61,493 nucleotides of DNA from assembly GCA_002796325.1 (NCBI GenBank), contig PCXA01000001.1, forward strand, positions 436,752 to 498,244. Reading direction: 5' to 3'. This DNA is from Deltaproteobacteria bacterium CG11_big_fil_rev_8_21_14_0_20_47_16 (lineage in GTDB: Bacteria; UBA10199; GCA-002796325; 1-14-0-20-47-16). Below the pieces are notes generated by a model, which ran no database searches, was not told where the DNA came from, and was given only the letters and a program-made list of their open reading frames with translations. The position numbers were made by a program, and so were the translations under genes. Positions 36,489-44,616 of the stretch are shown here, piece after piece; position 1 is the stretch's first letter, and the number at the start of each line of letters is the position of its first letter.

Positions 36489-37488
36489 ATCTCTGATCAT
36501 TTGGATCGTTGTGGGTTTGTGTGAGTTACCTGTTTCGGCAAATCTGCTTTTGGGCAAGCACATGTTGTGGAGTGTTGCAATTGCCGCACATTTGGTTGCA
36601 GGAATTTTGGCCTATTTGGCACCTGCCAAGCAAGCTCAACACCGTATTCATTTGATACTATCAACGCCCTGGGCGGTATGGCTTGCACTGTGGGTGCTTT
36701 TTTTACCCGGAGTTGGGTGGATTTTTGGATCTATAATGCTCGTGGGCAGCCGTTGGGGAAATGTCAAAGCCCATCAGGATGATACGGGTGAAGTGTTACC
36801 TGCCAGCGCGCTTCCAATTATAAAGCCCGCACAAGAGCCGACAAGCCGTGTGATGCAACAATTGGATTTTCTACCACTTGTTGAGGTGATGGCATGTGAT
36901 GATATTGATTTGAAGCGAAGTGCGATCGAGCAGCTGGCACGATTACGATCGCCCGACGCAATGAAGATTTTACTGCAGTATCGTCGTGATCCATCGTTGG
37001 AAGTGCGATTCTATGTCAATTCAGCACTGTCACGAATCAAGAAGGAGTTTGATGAGGCGTTGGATGCTGCTCGTCGGCAAATGCAGCTGGATGTTTATAA
37101 GGTTTCGGCACGTATATTTTTGGCCAAAATCTATTTGCAGTATGCACAGTCGGGCCTTTTAGATCATGACATGGTCAAGATGTATGAAGATGAGGCCATC
37201 TTTCACCTGACATTTTCAATTGAATCAAAATATGCTGTCCCAGAGGCATTTCGCATATTGGTGAATTGTTATATAGAGCAAGCAGAGTGGGATAAAGCCT
37301 TAGCTGTTGTGCAAAAATCGTGTGATGTTCAAATTGGATATGATCTTGAAATGCAGCAGTGCTATGTCGAGATTTTGTATCATATGAAGAGGTTTGCAGA
37401 TGTGCGTCCAGCGCTACAGGTGCTGCAGTCAAATTATCTGTTGCCTCATGATTGGCAAACAACTGCACTTTGGTGGGGGGCTTCGTAA
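36475..37488 (+). CDS. pelE: PelE-like membrane protein with HEAT/TPR-type soluble region, 337 aa
   Basis: Two to three N-terminal hydrophobic helices (about 5-95), then a helical repeat region: KRSAIEQLARLRSPDAMKILLQYRRDPSLEVRFYVNSALSRIKKE is HEAT-like and the rest TPR-like. Pseudomonas PelE has the same membrane-plus-helical-repeat plan and works with PelD in the inner-membrane complex. Identification rests on architecture and position between pelD and pelF rather than on motifs. The start lies 14 bp inside pelD, and the stop overlaps the next start (TAATG). Confidence 0.75.
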   Translation: MLQSRSLIIWIVVGLCELPVSANLLLGKHMLWSVAIAAHLVAGILAYLAPAKQAQHRIHLILSTPWAVWLALWVLFLPGVGWIFGSIMLVGSRWGNVKAHQDDTGEVLPASALPIIKPAQEPTSRVMQQLDFLPLVEVMACDDIDLKRSAIEQLARLRSPDAMKILLQYRRDPSLEVRFYVNSALSRIKKEFDEALDAARRQMQLDVYKVSARIFLAKIYLQYAQSGLLDHDMVKMYEDEAIFHLTFSIESKYAVPEAFRILVNCYIEQAEWDKALAVVQKSCDVQIGYDLEMQQCYVEILYHMKRFADVRPALQVLQSNYLLPHDWQTTALWWGAS

Positions 37489-39446
37489 TGGACCTTCAGC
37501 AAATACGACGTGATATTGAAGGAGAATTGGAAGACGCACGATTTTTGGCGTTCATGTCATTGTACACATCATCAGAACCAGGTGTTCAAGAGGAAGTTGA
37601 TCGTATCGTTAATCAAAATGATCCCATTTTGAAGCTCATGTTTCTGCGCTTTTTAAGTCATGTGCCTGAAAGAAAAGCGGTGGGATACATTTGCCGGCTT
37701 ATGGAAAATGATAACGTCGTCGTCTCAGAAGCCGCCAGGCATGCATTTGAACAAAACCGATATGAAGCGCGGCTAGACATATTAATGCCACTCATTTTTT
37801 CAAAAATCTTTTATGCGCAACGTTTTGCCATAGAGTTTGTAGGGCGTGAAGGACGAATGGATGCGGTTGAACCGCTTGTCACAATGGCAGAAAATGCAAA
37901 TGAAGCGCTGTTGCTTGTTATTCTAACAACATTGCGATTTCTGCCCAGTGTTAGCTCGATTCCAATAACCTTACACTATATTAATGATCAGAGAGAGGAA
38001 GTGCGCTTTCGGGCAACCCTGCTTTGTGGCGAATTGATGGATGTTGAGATGAAGCAATTGCGCTCTTCGCTTTTATCTCTTTTACAGGATCCGTCTTCAC
38101 GTGTGCGGCGTGCGGCGCTATGGGGATTGCGTCGACATCCTGAAAAGAGCGATGTTGAGATACTGATTGTGATTGCGACAAAAGACTCTGACCCCATGGT
38201 TCGCCAAGAAGCAATTTTGGGTTTAGCAGAATTTCCAAACGATAGGGTGATTCAGATGCTGTTAAATATTTTGGTAACAGAAAAAGATCGCTGGGTATCT
38301 TTGAAGTGTGAATCTGTTTTGTTGGGAATGCCATCACGATATTTAATTAAAGGTCTTAATGATGTTTTAGCGCACGCAAAAGGGGATGTTCGCAATAAGG
38401 CAATTTTATTGGCTGCAGACTACCAGCGTGGCTCTCCTGAATATTTGAAGTTCCTTCTAAAAGGGCTTGTCAATGTGGCATCCGACAAAGAGAGGATTCC
38501 TTATTTGGAAGCGTTGGGTATTTTTGGCAGCCCTGATGCGGTCCCAATTCTATTGATGTATGTTTATGGCAGTCCGATTGTGGCTTATGTGGCGATGACA
38601 TCGCTACTCAAAGTCCACCCCAGTCCTGATACCTATTTAACTTATCTTGAGAAGCCAAATACATCTTCGCTTATTAAACAAATTGTGTTGCGCTATCTTG
38701 CGCGGAAGCCACTGGTTGATCGTACTTATCGAGATCGTCTGGTGAAATGTCTGATGGGCTTTTTGAGGGGTGATAATATTAATATGCGCTATCTGGCCGC
38801 GCAGGTTCTCATTAATGTAACGGGCGAAGAGGCGCAGGAGGCGTTGCTGGATACCATTGAACATGAAACAGATCCGGCATCACTTCATTTGCTTAGAACC
38901 AGCCTTACCGAATTTTTTACTAAGGATCCTCAAGGGTTTGTGGACTTGCTATCACGGCGGCGTGATTCTGAATTTGTCTTTGGCGAAATGGGGCTACTGC
39001 TTCAAGATGTTATCTGGAGTTCAAATGATATTCTTGCACAGTTGCCGTCGTTGCTTTCTCCAGATTTTGTAAAGGGGAATGAAGTTTATCTTCAGAACTG
39101 TGTAGTTTGGTTGGCGGACCAAATTCTACAGGGACGTGTTTCTCTTGAAAATGTCCTTAAAACGATAAGGGGTATACCTGGTGTGGAGTCAGTAGTTGTG
39201 CGTCTTTCCAAAATCCTGGTAGCGCACCCCGATGTGCGCCTGACAATTTCTGCTGATACATGTCAACGCTGGCTGAAAACTGGGGATGATGCCTCATGTG
39301 CAGCTATTATTGATTTGATGGGTATTGCTCATGATGTGTCGAGCATTCCTGTTTTGGTCTCAGTTGTATGCAATGATGCGCTGCAGCCATTTCGACAGAA
39401 TGCGGTGGAGGCCTTAGGTCGCTTAACGGGGGCAGTGAATGATTGA
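37488..39446 (+). CDS. HEAT-repeat scaffold protein inserted between pelE and pelF, 652 aa
   Basis: A soluble all-helical protein with at least 10-12 HEAT units: DPSSRVRRAALWGLRRHP and DPMVRQEAILGLAEFPNDRV are clear examples, with a last unit near FRQNAVEALGRLTG. No signal peptide or membrane segment is visible, so it is probably cytoplasmic. The start at 37488 shares its A with the pelE stop codon, after GGTGGGGGG; its stop overlaps pelF by 8 bp, so it is an integral operon member. The canonical pelABCDEFG operon has no such gene. A scaffold linking PelD/PelE to the PelF transferase, or docking the receiver proteins, is inference only. Confidence 0.85.
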   Translation: MDLQQIRRDIEGELEDARFLAFMSLYTSSEPGVQEEVDRIVNQNDPILKLMFLRFLSHVPERKAVGYICRLMENDNVVVSEAARHAFEQNRYEARLDILMPLIFSKIFYAQRFAIEFVGREGRMDAVEPLVTMAENANEALLLVILTTLRFLPSVSSIPITLHYINDQREEVRFRATLLCGELMDVEMKQLRSSLLSLLQDPSSRVRRAALWGLRRHPEKSDVEILIVIATKDSDPMVRQEAILGLAEFPNDRVIQMLLNILVTEKDRWVSLKCESVLLGMPSRYLIKGLNDVLAHAKGDVRNKAILLAADYQRGSPEYLKFLLKGLVNVASDKERIPYLEALGIFGSPDAVPILLMYVYGSPIVAYVAMTSLLKVHPSPDTYLTYLEKPNTSSLIKQIVLRYLARKPLVDRTYRDRLVKCLMGFLRGDNINMRYLAAQVLINVTGEEAQEALLDTIEHETDPASLHLLRTSLTEFFTKDPQGFVDLLSRRRDSEFVFGEMGLLLQDVIWSSNDILAQLPSLLSPDFVKGNEVYLQNCVVWLADQILQGRVSLENVLKTIRGIPGVESVVVRLSKILVAHPDVRLTISADTCQRWLKTGDDASCAAIIDLMGIAHDVSSIPVLVSVVCNDALQPFRQNAVEALGRLTGAVND

Positions 39447-40899
39447 TGTGTGTCTACTATTGGAAGGATCTTATCCCTATGTGGCAGGTGGTGTATCCAC
39501 GTGGGTACATCAGCTTATTGGTGCGATGAAAGATATTCGATTTGGGATTGTGTATATCACACCCCATTCAGATCCAACACGTGAGTTCAAATACACACTT
39601 CCCAATAATGTGATTTATCTTAAGGAATTGTGCCTACACGATTATGCCCTAGATGTTGTTGCGCCACGTCGCCCTAAAAAGTCGGACTATGAAACGTTGA
39701 TTGGATTTTATGAAAATGTGCTGCAAGGGCGTTATGATGGTTTTGAAGATGTTGTTCCTCTCTTTCAAGGACATAATGCCTGTTTTGACTTTAAGTCCTT
39801 CTTTGAATCAAAATCTATATGGGCAAGTCTCATTAAAAATTATCAACAGTATGCATCAGACACCGCCTTTTTAGATTTCTTTTGGACATGGCGTGGCACT
39901 CAGTTGCCGCTGTTGCAGGTTGTGATGACCGAGGTGCCGAGAGCGCCCATCGTTCATGCTATTTCAACGGGATATGCTGGTCTTTTGGGGGCTGTTGCCA
40001 AGATTGCATATGGTAATCAGTTTTTCTTAACTGAACATGGCATTTATACCCATGAGCGTATGCTGGAAATTGCACAAGCAACTTGGATTTATGAGCGTGA
40101 ACGTATGGGCTATCGTGCAGAACAACATATGTCAGTGTTTAAACAATGGTGGCTAGGTATTTTTAAGGTGATGGGTAGTTTGGCATATCGACATGTGGAT
40201 CGAATTTTTACGTTGTACGAAGGCAATCGACTCCGCGAAATTCTGGAAGGTGCTAATCCTGAAAAGATTACCATCATTCCAAATGGGATCGACGTGGCAT
40301 CCTATGAATCAATCGAAAGAGAGCGCAAGCCTGTTCCTCAAATCGGTTTTGTGGGTCGTATTGTGCGCATTAAAGATGCCAAAACCTTTATTCAGGCAGC
40401 CCGTTTGGTTCTAGATCAAATTCCAGATGCTGAATTTTATCTAATCGGACCTACTGATGAAGAAGAGGATTATGTAGAGGAGTGCGAGCTCATGATCGAG
40501 GCGCAGCATATGGAATCTAAAATTAAGTTGGTGGGAAGGTCAGATGTAAAAGAATATTACAAGTTTCTGGATCTGGTGGTTTTGACAAGTATTTCAGAGG
40601 CACAGCCCTATGTCATTTTGGAGGCGGGGGCGTCTGGTATTCCTGTGGTGGCGTCCGATGTGGGAGCGTGTCGTGAGATGCTGGAAGGACGTGATCCCGA
40701 GGATATTGCCATTGGCCCTGGAGGGATTGTTACAGAGGTGTCCAATGCAGAATCAACGGCAGAGGCAATTGTTAAGTTGTTAAGTGACCGCGTGCTACAA
40801 AAGCGTTGTTCTGAGGCGGCACGCATTCGCGTGCACCGTTATTATAATCAAGACGATTTGTTGAGTCGTTATCTTAACTGTTACGAGCAGGGGATGTAA
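39439..40899 (+). CDS. pelF: PelF, GT4 family UDP-sugar glycosyltransferase, 486 aa
   Basis: The cytosolic polymerising transferase of Pel. The N-terminus IDVCLLLEGSYPYVAGGVSTWVHQLI is diagnostic of PelF. Other family blocks are GHNACFDFKSFFES, FLTEHGIYTHERMLEI, IPNGIDVASYE, GFVGRIVRIKDAKTFI and the EX7E-type donor site SISEAQPYVILEAGASG. The length is close to that of Pseudomonas PelF (about 507). It overlaps the HEAT gene by 8 bp and is directly followed by pelG. Confidence 0.96.
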   Translation: MIDVCLLLEGSYPYVAGGVSTWVHQLIGAMKDIRFGIVYITPHSDPTREFKYTLPNNVIYLKELCLHDYALDVVAPRRPKKSDYETLIGFYENVLQGRYDGFEDVVPLFQGHNACFDFKSFFESKSIWASLIKNYQQYASDTAFLDFFWTWRGTQLPLLQVVMTEVPRAPIVHAISTGYAGLLGAVAKIAYGNQFFLTEHGIYTHERMLEIAQATWIYERERMGYRAEQHMSVFKQWWLGIFKVMGSLAYRHVDRIFTLYEGNRLREILEGANPEKITIIPNGIDVASYESIERERKPVPQIGFVGRIVRIKDAKTFIQAARLVLDQIPDAEFYLIGPTDEEEDYVEECELMIEAQHMESKIKLVGRSDVKEYYKFLDLVVLTSISEAQPYVILEAGASGIPVVASDVGACREMLEGRDPEDIAIGPGGIVTEVSNAESTAEAIVKLLSDRVLQKRCSEAARIRVHRYYNQDDLLSRYLNCYEQGM

Positions 40900-42297
40900 A
40901 TGGCGGGTATTGGCTTTCGACTGCAAAAGTTACTCAGTGGTGATTCATATACCGATTTGGTGAAGGCCTACCTATATTCGGCGATGATTGCGGCGGGTCC
41001 CATGTTGGTGGTGATGGCCACGTTGGGGATTGTGAAGCGCATTGCCCAAGACTCATTGGGCCTGGATGGTGAAGCAGAGTTTATGGGTTTGGTTGTTTAT
41101 GTGTATTCATTTTCAATGGTTATTGTTTCTCCTTTCTATTTTACAGTGACGCGCTTTTTGGCAGATCGTTATTATCTTAAAGATTTTGCAAGTTTCTCCC
41201 CGACATACTTTTCAGTGATGGGTATTGTGATTGTTCTGCAAGTTATGTTGGGAGGGTGGTGGGTGTCGCGCCTGCCAATACCTCTGGAAGTGGCTGTGTG
41301 GGAAGTGATGCTGTATGTTAGTGTGAGTGGAATCTGGATGGCGTCCATTTTTCTATCAGCTGCGCATAACTATATCTGGATGGCTGTATCATTTGTGGGC
41401 GGTGGAATATTGGGGGTCATTTGCGGCATTGTGGGCGGTTATTATTACGGACTAGCGGGGTTTTTGGGCGGATTTGCAATTGGCCAAATTGCAACCTGGG
41501 CGATGCTGAGTTTACAAATTGTTCGCGAATTTGGGTATCACATTGCCTATCAGTTTGGATTTTTGAAATATTTTATTAAGTACCCACTGCTGGTGTCTGT
41601 TGGGTTGCTCTATTATATTGGTATCTGGGTTGATAAGTGGGTGTTTTGGATGTCCCCAAATGCGACGCTCATTTTACAACATATTCGGGTGATGCCAGAT
41701 TATGATACCTCTTTGTTTGTGGCCTATCTCACAATTGTGCCATCGCTTGCCTTTTTTCTTATTCAAATGGAAACCTCATTTGTACAAGTCTACCAAAGTT
41801 ATTTTGTCGCAATTCGGCAGCACGCCACGTTTGGTGTGATTAGCGCGTGTGAACAGCGTATCGCGGATACAATTTCCAACCAATTCCAGCGCTTTGCAGT
41901 ATTTCAAGGGCTAATTAGTGGCATGGCGATCTTGTTTGCGCCTCAGATTGCTGACCTATTTAAGTTAAGTCCTGCGCAAGTGGGTATCTTCCGCGTGGGT
42001 ATTCTGGGTGCATTCATGCAGATGGGAATGATTATGATTATTAACCTGCTATTTTATTTCGATGCTCAGTTAGATGCGGTTTTGATTACGCTTTTGTTTA
42101 TGATCTGTAATGCTGTTTTTGCGCAAGTGACGCTGTATTTGGGGCTTCCGGCATATGGGTTCGGTTATACGTGCGCCTCGTTTTTGTCGCTGTTGATTGG
42201 ATTCTTTGTGCTAGATCGCCGCATTCGATTCATGAGCTATTGGACCTTTATGCGTCAGCCTGTTGTGATTCCGAAGTTTAAGCTGGAATCGGAATAG
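40900..42297 (+). CDS. pelG: PelG, polytopic polysaccharide transport protein, 465 aa
   Basis: An inner-membrane MOP/Wzx-like protein with about 12 helices that, in the Pseudomonas model, moves Pel across the membrane with PelF, PelD and PelE. The N-terminus MAGIGFRLQKLLSGDSYTDLVKAYLYSAMIAAGP and the block ALFFLIQMETSFVQVYQSYF-like (present as LAFFLIQMETSFVQVYQSYF) are typical of PelG. Its start follows the pelF stop with no gap. It is the last gene of the run. Downstream, 20 bp later, lies the REP-like element and then the opposite-strand RAYT gene. Confidence 0.94.
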   Translation: MAGIGFRLQKLLSGDSYTDLVKAYLYSAMIAAGPMLVVMATLGIVKRIAQDSLGLDGEAEFMGLVVYVYSFSMVIVSPFYFTVTRFLADRYYLKDFASFSPTYFSVMGIVIVLQVMLGGWWVSRLPIPLEVAVWEVMLYVSVSGIWMASIFLSAAHNYIWMAVSFVGGGILGVICGIVGGYYYGLAGFLGGFAIGQIATWAMLSLQIVREFGYHIAYQFGFLKYFIKYPLLVSVGLLYYIGIWVDKWVFWMSPNATLILQHIRVMPDYDTSLFVAYLTIVPSLAFFLIQMETSFVQVYQSYFVAIRQHATFGVISACEQRIADTISNQFQRFAVFQGLISGMAILFAPQIADLFKLSPAQVGIFRVGILGAFMQMGMIMIINLLFYFDAQLDAVLITLLFMICNAVFAQVTLYLGLPAYGFGYTCASFLSLLIGFFVLDRRIRFMSYWTFMRQPVVIPKFKLESE

Positions 42298-42317
42298 CTT
42301 TTAACTTCTCTCTCATC

Positions 42318-42349
42318 TGTGCACCCCGTACATTTCGCCTAGGGTTTAT
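42318..42349 (+). repeat. REP-like element, copy 1 (left flank of RAYT)
   Basis: 32 bp identical to 52284-52315 and present inverted (28 bp, one mismatch) at 43139-43166. The core is CCCCGTACATTTCGCC. It can fold as a bulged hairpin: ACCC pairs with GGGT, and CG with CG around a TACATTT loop, with CCTA bulged. It lies between pelG and the RAYT stop. Placement beside a RAYT suggests a REP mobilised by that protein. Confidence 0.8.
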
Positions 42350-42368
42350 TTCTATTAATATCAGTTAG

Positions 42369-42998
42369 TTAGATTGTTTTTGGTTTTTTGGGAAGGCGTT
42401 TTGGTTGTAGCATATGGCGTATTGTTGCTTGCTCCCTTGCTTCATCGCTGGGTAATAAGTTGATGACAAAATCTCTGTAGAAACCTCGTCGGACTTCTTC
42501 GTTGTGTGCGAGTCCTAAGTATGATGGGTGTGGATCGATCGGAATTTTTGAATCGCCATGTGAATAAAAATTATATGCTGACCACGCCCATTTTTTTGGA
42601 TGTTCAACAATTCCGGCACGGACTGGATTGCGATCTAAATATCTCATGCAAGAAAGTGCGTATCTGTCTGTGTCAATTACCGAACATTTATAGTCATTGA
42701 TCCAAAGATGCCCATGGCGCTGATGTCGTTTATTGTAATCAAAAGCATACTTCTGATTGATTCCGTGCATGACGTGATTAAGCAGCGCAGGCCCGGGGGT
42801 GGTAATAATCAAATGAACATGACTATGCATAATAACAAGGTGATTTAGAAAAAATCCAAGCTGTTGGCGGCACTGGTCTACTATAAAAAGATATCGGTCA
42901 AAATCGTCCTTGGTTTGAAATCGAAAGTCCTTGTTGTTGCACTGCACGCGCACATGATAGCAAAGTCCCTCACCCAGTTTTCTTGGATAGCGTCCCAT
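42369..42998 (-). CDS. REP-associated tyrosine transposase (RAYT, Y1_Tnp/IS200-like), 209 aa
   Basis: A single-strand-DNA HUH nuclease. The HUH motif is HSHVHLI (in LVIMHSHVHLIITTP). The putative nucleophile tyrosine lies in the helix NQKYAFDYNKRH. RHGHLW, YALSCMRYLDRNPVRAGIVEHPKKWAWSAY is the RAYT-specific C-terminal block. The N-terminal MGRYPRKLGEGLCYHVRVQCNN is also typical. These proteins bind and cleave REP hairpins and are usually single copy and domesticated. Here the gene is flanked by inverted copies of a REP-like element. It appears intact and is isolated between the convergent pel and btu operons. Confidence 0.93.
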   Translation of the reverse strand: MGRYPRKLGEGLCYHVRVQCNNKDFRFQTKDDFDRYLFIVDQCRQQLGFFLNHLVIMHSHVHLIITTPGPALLNHVMHGINQKYAFDYNKRHQRHGHLWINDYKCSVIDTDRYALSCMRYLDRNPVRAGIVEHPKKWAWSAYNFYSHGDSKIPIDPHPSYLGLAHNEEVRRGFYRDFVINLLPSDEAREQATIRHMLQPKRLPKKPKTI

Positions 42999-43138
42999 AC
43001 CATTTGCTTTTGCAGATATTATGCCAATTGTTGTTGGCTATTTGTTGGGATTTGAGAGGGGTACTGTTTTATTTTTGGACAATGAATGTACAAAACTTGA
43101 ACGGCGAAAGTCTGTAACATGTTGATTGCGAATAGGAA

Positions 43139-43166
43139 AAACCCTGGGCGAAATGTACGGGGTGCA
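43139..43166 (-). repeat. REP-like element, copy 2 (right flank of RAYT, inverted)
   Basis: On the minus strand this reads as copy 1 with a single C-for-T change in the CGCC(T/C)AGGG segment, and the few bases beyond GGGTTT also resemble copy 1. It therefore forms an inverted pair with 42318-42349 around the RAYT gene. A short tandem GGTGCAGGGG x2 (43161-43180) abuts it. Spacer 42999-43183 holds nothing else I recognise. Confidence 0.78.
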
Positions 43167-43183
43167 GGGGGGTGCAGGGGAGG

Positions 43184-43846
43184 TTAATGAATCGTGAAAA
43201 CCAATGGGAATTGTATGTGGCCAGAATAGAGCGGCAGTGGGGCGCTACGTTCAACGGCTTGCATAGCAGCGCTATCGAGTGTCGGCACTCCTGAAGATTG
43301 TATAATTGTAATGTCTGTTGGGATGCCGTTGTCCTGAATGCGAAAACGAAGTCTGACACGTCCCTCTTGTCGCATGAGACGTGCCTGTTCGGGATAATGT
43401 TTGGCGCGTTCAATGCGGCGTCGAATTTCTGCCAATACTGGGTTTCCTGCACCTGGCGTGCCGCCACTACCCGTACCGGCTACTCCAGTTCCTTCACCAT
43501 TGCCTGTGGTAGTGGTGCCAACCGCTTCAGAGCTATCTGTTGTTGTCTTGTGTTCGGTGCTTTGGGTTTTTATTGATTCTGGTGACGACGGTTGCGATTT
43601 TTGAACTGTGGGTTTCGACTGAGCTGTTGCGCCACCGTCATCTCCGTCACCAATAATGACATCGTCTACAAATAGTGCAGAGCCAGGATGGTCGGCAGGC
43701 ACGTTCCACCATGCGGCTACAACAAGCGCAATTAAAATGCCCAAGTGAATGATAATTGACAGCGTAATGCCCTGTCGGAATTCAAGTGGGCGTTCGTTTT
43801 TTTTCTTTCTGCGCCGTCGGCGTCTTTTGGGAGTCACTCGTTTCAT
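43184..43846 (-). CDS. tonB: TonB-like energy transducer, 220 aa
   Basis: Transmits proton-motive energy to TonB-dependent outer-membrane receptors. Order: a very basic cytosolic tail (RRRRRRKKK, about 7-16); one transmembrane helix (about 25-47, ITLSIIIHLGILIALVVAAWW); a low-complexity Ser/Thr/Gly periplasmic spacer (about 60-130); and a C-terminal TonB domain with ARLMRQEGRVRLRFRIQDNG and SGVPTLDSAAMQAVE. It is the last gene of the btu run, 2 nt after btuD, so it is probably dedicated to the BtuB receptor. No exbB or exbD is nearby, so it must borrow a motor encoded elsewhere. Confidence 0.87.
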   Translation of the reverse strand: MKRVTPKRRRRRRKKKNERPLEFRQGITLSIIIHLGILIALVVAAWWNVPADHPGSALFVDDVIIGDGDDGGATAQSKPTVQKSQPSSPESIKTQSTEHKTTTDSSEAVGTTTTGNGEGTGVAGTGSGGTPGAGNPVLAEIRRRIERAKHYPEQARLMRQEGRVRLRFRIQDNGIPTDITIIQSSGVPTLDSAAMQAVERSAPLPLYSGHIQFPLVFTIH

Positions 43847-43848
43847 AG

Positions 43849-44616
43849 TTACATTGGAACAAAATAGGGCCGTCCATTCACTTCATTAATGCCCACGTAG
43901 ACATCTGCATCAAATGTGGCACAGACATTTCTGTAGCTTAGTGTTTTTTCTGTAGGGCCGCTAGCATATACCTGCCCACCCTTTAATAATACCACGTGGG
44001 TGCAAATTTGGGCAGCGAGGTTTAAGTCATGCAAGACAGCAATGACCGTGCCATTTGTTTTGCTTACCCAGTCTCGCAAAATGCGCACGACATCAGACTG
44101 ATGACGGATATCCATAAAGGTGGTGGGTTCATCCAGCAATAAGAGTTGCGGCGTTTGCGCCAGTGCGCGGGCAAGGATGATGCGCTGACGTTCACCGCCA
44201 GAGAGTTCGCCAACATAACGATCCCGAAGATCCCAACAGTCACATAGCTGCATGGCTTCAAACACCATATGCTGATCATCCTGCGACGCAAATCCAAAGC
44301 CAGTGCTAAAGGGAAGACGTCCCAAAAGTACCAAGTCAATTGCGCGCATGGGAAAAATCTGGGGTGTCTCTTGTGGTACATAGGCCACGTGTTGCGCCAA
44401 TTTTCGGCGACTCCACGTGGACTGTATTTTTCCAAAAATTGTAATGTCGCCCCGTGTTGGCAATAAGCTGCTGCTCATCAATTTAAGGAGTGTGGTCTTT
44501 CCTGCACCGTTGGGTCCAAGGATACCGGTGATTTGACCCTTTGGAAAATCAAGCGATGTAATTTCCAAAATGCGACGTTCATCGTATGCAAATTGAATAT
44601 TGTTTAGAGAGATCAT
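43849..44616 (-). CDS. btuD: Vitamin B12 ABC transporter ATPase, 255 aa
   Basis: The ATP-hydrolysing subunit of a BtuCD/FecCD-type importer. Walker A is GPNGAGKTT, the Q-loop region is VAYVPQETPQIFPM, the signature is LSGGERQ and Walker B is LLLLDEPTTFMD. The start at 44616 (MISLNNIQF) overlaps the btuC stop (ATGA); the upstream open frame is a shadow of btuC. Cobalamin rather than iron-siderophore as substrate is inferred from the cobalamin riboswitch and btuB in the same operon. Confidence 0.9.
   Translation of the reverse strand: MISLNNIQFAYDERRILEITSLDFPKGQITGILGPNGAGKTTLLKLMSSSLLPTRGDITIFGKIQSTWSRRKLAQHVAYVPQETPQIFPMRAIDLVLLGRLPFSTGFGFASQDDQHMVFEAMQLCDCWDLRDRYVGELSGGERQRIILARALAQTPQLLLLDEPTTFMDIRHQSDVVRILRDWVSKTNGTVIAVLHDLNLAAQICTHVVLLKGGQVYASGPTEKTLSYRNVCATFDADVYVGINEVNGRPYFVPM

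Noticed and set aside
43161-43180. Tandem GGTGCAGGGG x2 as a transposon end or iteron
   Set aside because: Only two units and no other copies were seen; it may simply be an expansion at the edge of the REP-like element.
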